From Oceanobacillus bengalensis (GTDB lineage: Bacteria > Bacillota > Bacilli > Bacillales > Amphibacillaceae), in contig NZ_RBZO01000011.1 of the NCBI RefSeq assembly GCF_003628445.1, positions 1-64,000 of the forward strand: a DNA stretch of 64,000 nt, in the 5' to 3' direction. Below are positions 45,387 to 53,661 of the stretch, one piece after another. The stretch's first letter is position 1. The number at the start of each line of letters is the position of its first letter. The translations under genes and the position numbers were made by a program. Under the pieces are notes generated by a model that had not been told where the DNA came from, did no database searches, and was given only the letters and a program-made list of their open reading frames with translations.

Positions 45387-46311
45387 GGACTTCACCTTCT
45401 TCCTGAATGAGGTTTTTATCTGTAGCAATATCTATAAATATTTCATGTAGTGATATTCGGTTTATTTTCAACTCCTGGATTTGTATAGATTCTGGAAGGT
45501 TTTTAAGCCAGCTAGTTGGCTCTACATCCTTATCTAGATATAGAATGGAACGGTCGTCTTCGTGCTCGACTCTCAATACTTGTGGAATACGCTCTAGGTC
45601 GTTTATCTGGTTCTTTCCATGAATCGTACACTTGAAATTAGCATACTCTGTTTTCACCTCATCTAATGTTCCATAAATTACTTTTTGTCCACGTTGAATC
45701 ATAAACAAACGGTCACACATTTCTTCTACTAAATTCATTTGATGGGACGATAAGAGTATGGCTGTTCCGTTGTTTGCTAAATTTCGAATCTCTTCTTTGA
45801 ACAATTCTTGACTAACAGGATCAAGCCCTGAAAAAGGCTCATCAAGAATGAGAAGTTCTGGTTCATGTATGATAGAAGAAATAAACTGTACTTTTTGTCC
45901 CATTCCTTTTGATAATTCTTCGATAGATACTTTTTCTTTCCCCTCTAGATCAAATTTCTTCAAATACATTAATGCACGTTCTTTTGCCTTATCAAGTGGA
46001 TAATCCTTGAGTTCTGCTAAATACAATAGGATATCCATTACTTTTACATTTTTATACAAACCACGTTCTTCAGGTAAATATCCGATTTTATTACGAGGAA
46101 TATCCTTGCCATTATGATGATGAAACGTAATGGACCCTGCATCTGGATACATAATTCCCATAATATTACGTATCGTTGTTGATTTACCGGCACCATTTGG
46201 CCCAAGTATTGCCATGATTTCTCCTTTACGAACGTCAAAGGAAATCCGCTTTAGAACCTGTTTGTCCTTAAAAGCCTTTTCTAAACCTTCTACTGTTAAC
46301 ATGACTTCCAT
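45379..46311 (-). CDS. ABC exporter ATP-binding protein (NatA/YhaQ-like)
   Basis: The 310-residue ATPase has Walker A GPNGAGKST near residue 37, signature LSKGMGQ, Walker B LLILDEPFSGLDP and H-loop SSHQ. A C-terminal ~80-residue regulatory extension (about 220-300) is typical of ATPases paired with NatB-type permeases. It is first in a two-gene operon. Export of Na+ would complement the Mrp antiporter, but the substrate cannot be told from sequence. Confidence 0.9.
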   Translation of the reverse strand: MEVMLTVEGLEKAFKDKQVLKRISFDVRKGEIMAILGPNGAGKSTTIRNIMGIMYPDAGSITFHHHNGKDIPRNKIGYLPEERGLYKNVKVMDILLYLAELKDYPLDKAKERALMYLKKFDLEGKEKVSIEELSKGMGQKVQFISSIIHEPELLILDEPFSGLDPVSQELFKEEIRNLANNGTAILLSSHQMNLVEEMCDRLFMIQRGQKVIYGTLDEVKTEYANFKCTIHGKNQINDLERIPQVLRVEHEDDRSILYLDKDVEPTSWLKNLPESIQIQELKINRISLHEIFIDIATDKNLIQEEGEVLA

Positions 46312-46559
46312 TATATTCTCACCCTTTCAATCTTAAATCAAAATCGGTCTTTAGCCCTCTGTATTGTAGTACGAAAGGAAATGAATTTGGTTTCAAGATA
46401 ATCAAATTTAATTTAGAAAAGGATGTTATTACTATTTCCACGTATTATATGTTCAATATGTTCACAATTCATTCAAAAACTTGTTACTAAATTGTGAAAT
46501 GGTGAGCAATCTTATTTCTATATCGCTAAATTATGTTATTCTACAAATGTACCAAGCAA

Positions 46560-46586
46560 CACAATATATTGTGAAATAGTTAACAA
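46560..46586. promoter_or_regulatory. Overlapping dyads upstream of the DoxX gene, Rex-like
   Basis: CACAATATATTGTG (46560-46573) is a perfect 14-bp palindrome. TTGTGAAATAGTTAACAA (46569-46586) overlaps it and resembles the Rex redox-repressor site TTGTGAA-N4-TTCACAA with one arm mismatch. Both lie 33-59 bases before the start codon. Redox control would suit a DoxX-type protein, but this is by eye only. Confidence 0.35.
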
Positions 46587-46618
46587 ACAAAAATTCAAAA
46601 ATAAAGGAGCTAATCATA

Positions 46619-47134
46619 ATGATTATGGACTTCATTCGTAATAATAAAATAGCAGCAGCAATTTTAACGGTACTAAGGGTTTATATTGGGTACACATGGT
46701 TTACAGGTGGATTAGGGAAAATTACAAGTGGTGGCTTTGATGCAAGTGGATTTATTCAAGGGGCTATCGCTAATGCAGGTGGAGCGAACCCCACAGTTCA
46801 GGGTTGGTGGGGAGCATTTTTAGAAGCAGTTGCACTACCAAATGCAGGTCTATTTAGTTTCATGGTTATGTGGGGCGAGGTATTAGTAGGTCTAGCACTA
46901 ATTCTAGGTATCTTCACAAACTTTGCAGCATTAATGGGTATTACAATGAACTTTGCGTTCCTATTCAGTGGAACAGTAAGCACAAATGCACAAATGGTAT
47001 TAATTACTGTATTCTTGATCGTAGCGGGCTTTAATGCTGGAAGATATGGCTTAGACAGATGGGTCATTCCATTCTTGAAAGACCGTACACCAATGATTAA
47101 AGATAAAGTGAAAAAAGATGTAGTAGTAGCATAA
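46619..47134 (+). CDS. DoxX-family membrane protein
   Basis: A 171-residue protein with four membrane helices and the DoxX signature LRVYIGYTWFTGGLGKI at the N-terminus. The later blocks are MWGEVLVGLALILGIFTNFAA and AGRYGLDRWV. In Bacilli relatives (CatD/YfiD, MhqP) take part in quinone and thiol stress; others are parts of thiosulfate:quinone oxidoreductases. AAGGAG lies nine bases before the ATG at 46619. It is monocistronic with a strong terminator. Confidence 0.9.
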   Translation: MIMDFIRNNKIAAAILTVLRVYIGYTWFTGGLGKITSGGFDASGFIQGAIANAGGANPTVQGWWGAFLEAVALPNAGLFSFMVMWGEVLVGLALILGIFTNFAALMGITMNFAFLFSGTVSTNAQMVLITVFLIVAGFNAGRYGLDRWVIPFLKDRTPMIKDKVKKDVVVA

Positions 47135-47150
47135 TCGCTAATGAAAAATT

Positions 47151-47194
47151 GCCAAAGGGAACAGACCGCCGATGTCTGTTCCCTTTGGCTTTTT
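47151..47194 (+). terminator. Intrinsic terminator of the DoxX gene
   Basis: A perfect 16-bp stem (47151-47166 with 47174-47189) is followed by TTTTT. Confidence 0.93.
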
Positions 47195-47197
47195 CTA

Positions 47198-47246
47198 TTC
47201 GACAATATCCGCTAATTTCCGACAAGTGACAGGCACCGAGTGTCGA
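47198..47246. repeat. Copy 3 of the GTGACAGGCAC/CGACAA dispersed motif
   Basis: TTCGACAATATCC and TTTCCGACAAGTGACAGGCA are followed by CCGAGTGTCGAAG. GTGTCGAA near the end is partly complementary to the opening TTCGACA, so the copy can fold back on itself. Confidence 0.55.
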
Positions 47247-47330
47247 AGGGTTATGTGTAATTATTTCTGATTATATTGTATAATTGGAAATATAAGAAAT
47301 TTCGAGTACCGAAGGAAAGGGAGACGAAGG

Positions 47331-48518
47331 ATGGAAACTGCATCAAGGTTACAAACGAAAGTAGAACCTGGTAAAATCTGGACACGGGATTTTTTCCTTA
47401 TTTGTATGGCGAACTTCTTTGTTTTTCTTAGCTTTCAAATGACACTACCCACTATTCCGTTATTTGTAAAAGAACTTGGAGGGGGAGATCAGTTAGTTGG
47501 AGCGGTTGTCGGCATCTTCACATTTTCTGCTTTATTGATTCGTCCATTTGCTGGTCATGCATTGGAGTCAAAGGGTAGGGGATTTGTATATCTGTTGGGA
47601 CTTTCTATTTTTATTCTTTCAATAGGCACCTATGCATTAGTTGCAAGTATTGTTTTCTTATTTATTATGCGAATTGTTCAAGGTGTTGGCTGGGGATTTG
47701 CAACAACAGCTGGTGGCACGATAGCGACGGATATTATTCCGGCAAACCGCCGCGGAGAAGGTTTAGGCTACTTTGGTTTATCAGGAAACATTGCTCTGGC
47801 ATTTGGCCCATCACTCGGACTAACATTAGCTGGGGTTATTTCATTTTCGCAACTTTTTACGATTTGTACAGTGATTGCCGTTCTCGCTATTTTGTTGGCG
47901 TCAAAAATTCATTATAAAAAAGTTGAGAAATTAGAGGAGAAAACAACAACATTAAAACTAGATATCTTTGAAAAAAGCGCAATCGAGCCATCCATATTGT
48001 TACTTTTTATTACTGTAACGTTCGGAGGGATTGCAACATTCTTGCCACTACATACGATAGAGAAGGGGATTACTGGAATCCAGCTATATTTCCTTGTTTT
48101 TGCTATTTTTCTAATGATCTCAAGAACTTTTGCGGGAAGACTTTATGATAAAAAAGGCCATCAGTATATATTCTTGCCTGGTGCACTATTGATATTCTTT
48201 GCAATGATTCTCTTAGCGTGGCTGCCGAATACAGGTGTGTTACTCATTGCAGCTGCCATGTATGGGTTAGGTTTCGGTAGTGTTCAGCCGGCTTTACAAG
48301 CATGGGCGGTCGAGAAGGCTTTAAGTAATCGGAAAGGGATGGCAAATGCAACATTCTTCTCCTCGTTTGATTTAGGGGTAGGGATTGGGGCAATTGCTTT
48401 TGGCCAAATAGCCTTTCTTGGATATGAGATGATTTATTTTGCTAGTGCGGGTTCGGTTATGGTATCCGTGTTCATGTATTTATATCTTTTTATTCGGGCG
48501 AAAAGAATGGTACAATAG
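47331..48518 (+). CDS. Major facilitator superfamily transporter
   Basis: The 395-residue protein has 12 predicted helices in two six-helix halves with a central cytosolic loop (about 195-215). The loop 2-3 motif RPFAGHALESKGR and the RIVQGVGWGFATTAGGT helix-4 motif place it among drug or metallophore exporters. GGGAGACGAAGG precedes the ATG. The substrate is unknown. Confidence 0.88.
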   Translation: METASRLQTKVEPGKIWTRDFFLICMANFFVFLSFQMTLPTIPLFVKELGGGDQLVGAVVGIFTFSALLIRPFAGHALESKGRGFVYLLGLSIFILSIGTYALVASIVFLFIMRIVQGVGWGFATTAGGTIATDIIPANRRGEGLGYFGLSGNIALAFGPSLGLTLAGVISFSQLFTICTVIAVLAILLASKIHYKKVEKLEEKTTTLKLDIFEKSAIEPSILLLFITVTFGGIATFLPLHTIEKGITGIQLYFLVFAIFLMISRTFAGRLYDKKGHQYIFLPGALLIFFAMILLAWLPNTGVLLIAAAMYGLGFGSVQPALQAWAVEKALSNRKGMANATFFSSFDLGVGIGAIAFGQIAFLGYEMIYFASAGSVMVSVFMYLYLFIRAKRMVQ

Positions 48519-48554
48519 TTCTGAGCACCTGAATAAAAGGAGAAATCATTTTAT

Positions 48555-49280
48555 ATGAATATGATTGGAATTAGCATTCTTATTGCTGCTGTCTTATTTA
48601 CGTATTTAACAGCATATTTCATTTTAAAGAAACAAAAATATTTTTTTATCTCCAAATTAAGAAATCGTACTGCAGAAGAAATAAAAGAGCTTGAGAAAAC
48701 TGGTTATATAAAGGCCAACGGAAAATTAGTACTCTACTCAGCTCATTTGTTAACTATTGGGTTGATCTTTGAAGTTTTCGGTGTAAATTATGCATTTGAA
48801 GTGTGTATTGCTTTTGTTTTATTCTTCCTTTTAATTGGGACGGTTTATATACAAAAATACGAAATAAAAGAAAGGCGGAGAGGTGCGTATCAGTCAAGTA
48901 CCATATCCGCATTTATTACGATTGGTATTGTGGGTTTTATAATCAGCAGAGGTTTTATTGATAATACGCTATCCATTGAATCTGGGCAAATAGAAATTAG
49001 TGGTCCATATGGGGAACAGATAGCTTGGAGTGAAATTAGTGAAGTAAGATTGTTAGATGAATTACCAGAAATTAAGCTACGAACAAATGGATATGGGTTT
49101 GGGAATCGTCTTATTGGGAATTTCGATGTAGAAGAATTGGGGAAAGGTAAATTATATATTCATCACTTAAACGGTCCTTATTTGTTAATAGAAACAAATG
49201 AAAGTTACTATGTTATTAATAGTGATGATTCGGATGAAACACTAGAATGGTATCGTTCAGTAGAAGAACAAGTAAATTAA
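48555..49280 (+). CDS. Membrane protein with DUF3784-like N-terminus and PH-like C-terminus
   Basis: A 241-residue protein with four hydrophobic segments (about 3-22, 60-80, 85-102 and 120-137). A soluble C-terminal half (about 140-241) has the strand-rich pattern of bacterial PH domains (ISGPYGEQIAWSEISEVRLL and YLLIETNESYYVINSDD). The N-terminal region resembles DUF3784. It follows the MFS gene by 36 bases and may be cotranscribed. The function is unknown. Confidence 0.7.
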   Translation: MNMIGISILIAAVLFTYLTAYFILKKQKYFFISKLRNRTAEEIKELEKTGYIKANGKLVLYSAHLLTIGLIFEVFGVNYAFEVCIAFVLFFLLIGTVYIQKYEIKERRRGAYQSSTISAFITIGIVGFIISRGFIDNTLSIESGQIEISGPYGEQIAWSEISEVRLLDELPEIKLRTNGYGFGNRLIGNFDVEELGKGKLYIHHLNGPYLLIETNESYYVINSDDSDETLEWYRSVEEQVN

Positions 49281-49285
49281 ATGAT

Positions 49286-49429
49286 GTTCAAAAAGCTCAG
49301 TAAAAATGACACATCGAATTTCGTACGAATGCCTGCTTTTCGGTACGCACGTATTAATTTCATACGTTCTGTTCCTCAAAGCTGCGCAGCCCTCGAACTT
49401 CTTGGTCCTTTTTATCCTCCTTTTTGAAC
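49286..49429. repeat. Dispersed intergenic repeat bounded by GTTCAAAAAG/CTTTTTGAAC
   Basis: GTTCAAAAAG (49286-49295) and CTTTTTGAAC (49420-49429) are perfect inverted ends of a 144-bp, relatively GC-rich segment. It contains hairpin-prone pieces such as CGTACGAATG/TACGCACG and GCTGCGCAGC. I believe similar sequence recurs between genes in many Bacillaceae, from memory. The frames across it on both strands have no ribosome binding site and no recognisable product. Confidence 0.55.
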
Positions 49430-49445
49430 GGCCAATTATATTAAA

Positions 49446-49477
49446 GGGGTGGCATGTTGAGGTATGCCCTCCTTTTT
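49446..49477 (+). terminator. Probable intrinsic terminator
   Basis: GGGTGGCAT (about 49447-49455) pairs with ATGCCCTCC (49464-49472), with one mismatch and one G-T pair, followed by TTTTT. Confidence 0.65.
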
Positions 49478-49604
49478 CTATAGTGGAAGGTATAAACTTA
49501 TCCTTGAATTCCCATCCTATTATTATGACAAATGGTTTAACAAACATACAAATCTCGTTTAAAATAGATAGTAACGAGAACGTAGAAGGTAGGTTACTAG
49601 TATT

Positions 49605-52600
49605 GTGAAAAAGCTTAGTGATTATAATCTCCGCAATTTATTTCCAGCTAATATATATAAACGAGGTCTAGATTATTACCAAAGAAATAATGTTAGTGAC
49701 TTATTATATGATATCAATTATCAAGTATGGACGGCTACGGTTCACGGATCTGAGGATTATTTTGTAGAAATTGATATGAATGAATTGGGAAAAGGTTCGT
49801 TGAAGCCCTATTGTGACTGCCCAGCATTTGCAACATATCAAACGTGCAAACATGTTGCTGCGACGTTGATTAGTATCTCAAATGTCGAATCCAATCAGAA
49901 GAATGAACCTTCTAGATATGACTATGAAATTACGGATCGTTTCATGCAAGCCTTAAATACTGCTGTTATGCATAATAGCATGACAGATACATTGCCAGGG
50001 AAAAAGGCCATACATATGGAATATTTCTGCAAATGGTCCTATGACAGAAACCTGTTAATAGAGTTGAAGGCCGGTGAGTCGCATCGCTATGTAGTAAAGG
50101 AAGCTTACGACTTTATAGAAAATATATTAGAGGGTAATGACTACTTTTTCACCAAGAAATTCACCTACAGTTCGGACGATCATTACTTTGAAAATCAAGA
50201 TTTAGAAATTCTAGAAATGCTACATTCTATCGGACGAAATGAAGAGATTTATAATGGATATACCTTTTACCACTATAGAGGAAACATGAATGATAAACGC
50301 TCCATTATTGTGCCACCGATTATCGCGAAGGAGCTTTTGGAAAAATTAGTCGAACGAGATTTAACTGTCTCCTTTAAGGATAAGGAATATAAACATGTAT
50401 CCATTGAGAATGATACACTACCATTTCAATTTTCTTTAACAAAGAATGAACGTGATGAATTATTATTAAATATGGAAGATGTTAATGGTGCTACGTATTT
50501 TAAAACTTATGAAATGTTATTTACTAATGGTACATTTTATTTCCCTAAAAAAGAGCAAGTACCAATCCTTGAACAGATTGTGAAGTTCGGGATAAGTGAC
50601 TTGAAATTACCAATTAAAAAGAATCAAGCAGATGCTTTTGTTTCTGAAATTATCCCTTCATTAAGGAAGATTGGTAATGTCAAAGCATCGGAAAAGGTGC
50701 AAGCAGAAATTATTCAAGTACCGCTACGGGCTAAAATGTATCTGGAGCTAAAAGCAGATTTAATCATAGGGAAATTAGAGTATCACTATGGTTCACATCT
50801 CATCGACCCATTTAGCGGACGTAAACAAAGCGATGTCATTATCATACGGGATACCTATAAAGAACAACAAATTATGCAATTAATTGAGCAGGCAAACTTC
50901 CATTATAATGGAAAGGATCTATATATAGAAACAGATGATGAAGAGGATTTATACGATTTCCTCTACCATGTCATTCCACTACTGGACAGTCAAGTTGAAC
51001 TATTTTTAACATCAGAAATTAGAAGCTTCATTGTTGAAAACGAGCCACTTCCAAGTACAAATGTCAGGTTGGAAACGTCATCTAATTTATTGGAAATTGG
51101 CTTTAATATCGATGGTGTGGATGATGCGGAAATTCATCAAATGTTAGAAGCTGTTGTTGAAAAGAAAAGGTACTACAGATTGCAAAGTGGTGCCCTTGTT
51201 TCATTAGAAGGGGAAGAATTCTCTTCCATAAAACAGTTCTTCCAGGACATGAATATTCACAAAAATGATTTGCAAGATGGAAATATTCAGATGCCAGTAT
51301 ACCGTGGAACACAAATTGATGAATTAATTGATACAAAGAAAAAGTATGACCCAGCATTTAAAACATTATTACATCAATTAAAGTCACCTGAAGAACAAGA
51401 ATATGAATTACCAGAGAATCTAAATGCTTCATTAAGAAACTACCAGTTAACTGGGTATCAATGGTTTAAATCACTAAGTTATTACCATCTTGGTGGGATT
51501 TTAGCAGATGATATGGGTTTAGGAAAAACACTTCAAAGCATTGCATATATTGCGTCGGAACCTGTGGAATCAGGTCCCCACTTAATTGTAGCTCCATCTT
51601 CAGTTGTATATAACTGGAAAAATGAATTTGAAAAATTTGTGCCAGAACTTGCTGTAGCAATTGTGACTGGGGTCCCTAGTGAACGACATCAAAGAATGGC
51701 AGAACAAAAAAATGCCGATGTTTGGATCACTTCGTATGCAACTTTACGTCAAGATATCGACCTATATAGAGAGATGACTTTTCAAACACTGATATTAGAT
51801 GAAGCACAATATATTAAAAACTATGCAACAAAGACCTCACGTGCAATTAGAGAAGTAAAAGCAATGAGACGGTTTGCATTAAGTGGAACACCGATAGAAA
51901 ATTCAATTGATGAATTATGGGCTATTTTCCAGGTTATTTTACCAGGACTTATGCCTGGGCAAAGGGAGTTTAAGCAGTTATCAAATGAGAAAATAGCAAT
52001 GATTACTCGACCATTTATACTAAGACGTTTGAAGAAAGATGTGTTAAAAGAGCTTCCAGACAAAATTGAATCGGTTCATGTTTCCGAACTCACGAAGGAT
52101 CAAAAGGAATTATATGTTGGCTACCTGAGACAGGTTCAGCAAGAAGCTACCGAGTCAATGAATGATAGTGGATTTAATCGAAACCGTATGAAGATTCTTG
52201 CGGGACTAACCAGGCTTAGGCAGATATGCTGTCATCCATCCATGTTTATTGAAAACTATGAGGGACAGTCTGGGAAACTAGAACAACTAATGGATACCAT
52301 AAAAAGTGCAATTGAAAATGGGAAGAGATTACTCGTATTTTCGCAGTTTACAAGTATGCATGAGATTATTATGCATCGTTTAGACGAGGAAGGCTATGGT
52401 TACTTTTATCTTTCTGGGCAAACAGCTTCCAAGGATCGTGTGGAAATGAGTGATCGTTTTAATAATGGTGAAAAGGACATTTTCTTAATTTCCCTTAAAG
52501 CAGGTGGGACGGGGTTAAATCTGACTGGCGCAGATACGGTAATCTTATATGATTTATGGTGGAACCCAGCAGTTGAAGACCAGGCAACAGGAAGAGCCCA

Positions 52601-52781
52601 TCGCTTCGGTCAGAAAAACGTTGTTCAAGTTATCCGTTTAGTTACAGAAGGTACAATTGAAGAGAAGATTTATGCATTACAACAGAAAAAACGTGAACTT
52701 ATTGATCAAGTTATTCAGCCTGGAGAGACAATGTTGTCCTCTTTAAGTGAAGATGATGTTCGGGAATTATTAAGTATCTAG
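49605..52781 (+). CDS. SWIM-domain SNF2-family helicase
   Basis: A 1058-residue protein. A SWIM zinc finger CDCPAFATYQTCKH lies at about 64-77. A long bacterial SNF2-associated middle region (about 100-590) is followed by the SNF2 ATPase core: Walker A ADDMGLGKT near 640, DEAQ box LILDEAQYIK, and helicase C-terminal blocks LVFSQFTSMH, LKAGGTGLNL and DQATGRAHRFGQ. Bacterial SWIM-SNF2 proteins (YwqA-like) move on double-stranded nucleic acid and are thought to recycle RNA polymerase or remodel DNA. The start is GTG with GAAGGTAGG about 13 bases upstream. Confidence 0.92.
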   Translation: MKKLSDYNLRNLFPANIYKRGLDYYQRNNVSDLLYDINYQVWTATVHGSEDYFVEIDMNELGKGSLKPYCDCPAFATYQTCKHVAATLISISNVESNQKNEPSRYDYEITDRFMQALNTAVMHNSMTDTLPGKKAIHMEYFCKWSYDRNLLIELKAGESHRYVVKEAYDFIENILEGNDYFFTKKFTYSSDDHYFENQDLEILEMLHSIGRNEEIYNGYTFYHYRGNMNDKRSIIVPPIIAKELLEKLVERDLTVSFKDKEYKHVSIENDTLPFQFSLTKNERDELLLNMEDVNGATYFKTYEMLFTNGTFYFPKKEQVPILEQIVKFGISDLKLPIKKNQADAFVSEIIPSLRKIGNVKASEKVQAEIIQVPLRAKMYLELKADLIIGKLEYHYGSHLIDPFSGRKQSDVIIIRDTYKEQQIMQLIEQANFHYNGKDLYIETDDEEDLYDFLYHVIPLLDSQVELFLTSEIRSFIVENEPLPSTNVRLETSSNLLEIGFNIDGVDDAEIHQMLEAVVEKKRYYRLQSGALVSLEGEEFSSIKQFFQDMNIHKNDLQDGNIQMPVYRGTQIDELIDTKKKYDPAFKTLLHQLKSPEEQEYELPENLNASLRNYQLTGYQWFKSLSYYHLGGILADDMGLGKTLQSIAYIASEPVESGPHLIVAPSSVVYNWKNEFEKFVPELAVAIVTGVPSERHQRMAEQKNADVWITSYATLRQDIDLYREMTFQTLILDEAQYIKNYATKTSRAIREVKAMRRFALSGTPIENSIDELWAIFQVILPGLMPGQREFKQLSNEKIAMITRPFILRRLKKDVLKELPDKIESVHVSELTKDQKELYVGYLRQVQQEATESMNDSGFNRNRMKILAGLTRLRQICCHPSMFIENYEGQSGKLEQLMDTIKSAIENGKRLLVFSQFTSMHEIIMHRLDEEGYGYFYLSGQTASKDRVEMSDRFNNGEKDIFLISLKAGGTGLNLTGADTVILYDLWWNPAVEDQATGRAHRFGQKNVVQVIRLVTEGTIEEKIYALQQKKRELIDQVIQPGETMLSSLSEDDVRELLSI

Positions 52782-52782
52782 G

Positions 52783-52812
52783 AAGGAGACGCTAATTTGC
52801 GTCTCCTTTTAT
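52783..52812 (+). terminator. Intrinsic terminator of the SNF2 gene
   Basis: AAGGAGACGC (52783-52792) pairs with GCGTCTCCTT (52799-52808), followed by T residues. Confidence 0.85.
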
Positions 52813-52888
52813 ATTTTGTAGTTATTAATGCATGGAGCATGGGTGAATGGATAAAATAGAACAATAGAAAAAAATAGGAGGTTAGTAA

Positions 52889-53221
52889 ATGTCAAGGAAA
52901 ATACAGGCAGTTTTCAAGTCGGAAAATGATGCAGAATCTACGCTTAGCTCGCTAAGAAAATTACAAATATCAAATCTCCGTACAGAAGAATACCCGCAAG
53001 ATGCTGGTTATAATGATGAAATGGATTTTGGCTTCGCTGTTCCAAACACACAATCTTCTTCATTTGTGGCGAATTTCCAACCGATACGATTGGATAATGA
53101 ACAGACACGAGAGCAAAGTAATGGGTTGGCACCTTTTCTCTTGGAGGGGCTTGTTACTGAAGCGGATTATGAAGCTGCAAAACAAATTATAGAAGATCAT
53201 CAGGGGAAAATTGTGCAATGA
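52889..53221 (+). CDS. Small hypothetical protein (110 residues)
   Basis: The frame has AGGAGG ten bases before its ATG and reads like a ferredoxin-like alpha/beta protein: MSRKIQAVFKSENDAESTLS, then DYEAAKQIIEDHQGKIV at the end. The N- and C-terminal halves resemble the split domain of small general-stress proteins of Bacilli, in which a hypervariable acidic centre separates two halves. I do not recognise the exact family. Confidence 0.75.
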   Translation: MSRKIQAVFKSENDAESTLSSLRKLQISNLRTEEYPQDAGYNDEMDFGFAVPNTQSSSFVANFQPIRLDNEQTREQSNGLAPFLLEGLVTEADYEAAKQIIEDHQGKIVQ

Positions 53222-53234
53222 ATTATTAATGAAA

Positions 53235-53608
53235 AGCTGTTTTCTAAAAGATTGTTGTTAATTAACTATTGATATAAAATGCGACGTAACATCGAACTTA
53301 AAAAAATATCTTGCTTGTACTCTCAAGATCAATAAAGAATTATGAATGCCAATACTCAACGGAGCTATCAAGAATGAAATAGAGCAAGATTCTCATGAAA
53401 TGAACTTGATAAGCCTTCTCAAGATTGAAATAGAGCAAAATTCTCTTGAAATGAACTTGATAAGCCTTCTCAAGATTAAAATAGAGCAAAATTCTCTTCA
53501 AATGAACTTGATAAGCTCTCTCAAGAAAATTCCCCAAATTATTGTTAGCTCACAGTTTCTATCAACTGCTGCGAAGAATAAAAAGCAACAAACATTACGA
53601 AAACTGCC
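53235..53608. mobile_element. TIR element with three 51-bp tandem repeats (E1)
   Basis: The left end AGCTGTTTTCTAAAAGATTG and the right end CATTACGAAAACTGCC, preceded by AAAAAGCAACAAA, are inverted repeats. Three 51-bp units occupy 53370-53420, 53421-53471 and 53472-53522, in opposite orientation to E2. The left arm (TGCGACGTAACATCGAACTT and TCAATAAAGAATTATGAATG) is the reverse complement of the right arm of E2. The open frames across the array are by-products of the period. Confidence 0.8.
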
Positions 53609-53614
53609 TATAAA

Positions 53615-53652
53615 AAAGATAAGCCACTTTTATTTAAAGTGACTTATCTTTT
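53615..53652 (-). terminator. Terminator of the serine hydrolase-regulator operon
   Basis: AAAAGATAAGCCACTTT pairs with AAAGTGACTTATCTTTT with one mismatch; a T run follows on the minus strand. Confidence 0.75.
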
Positions 53653-53661
53653 ATTTCCTTA

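Noticed and set aside
49306-49608. 100-residue plus-strand and 96-residue minus-strand frames between the PH-like and SNF2 genes
   Set aside because: They lie mostly within the GTTCAAAAAG-bounded repeat and terminator, lack start signals and resemble no protein.
52820-52850. SigB-type promoter before the 110-residue gene
   Set aside because: The boxes GTTATT and GGGTGA are 14 bases apart but match the consensus poorly (3 and 4 of 6).
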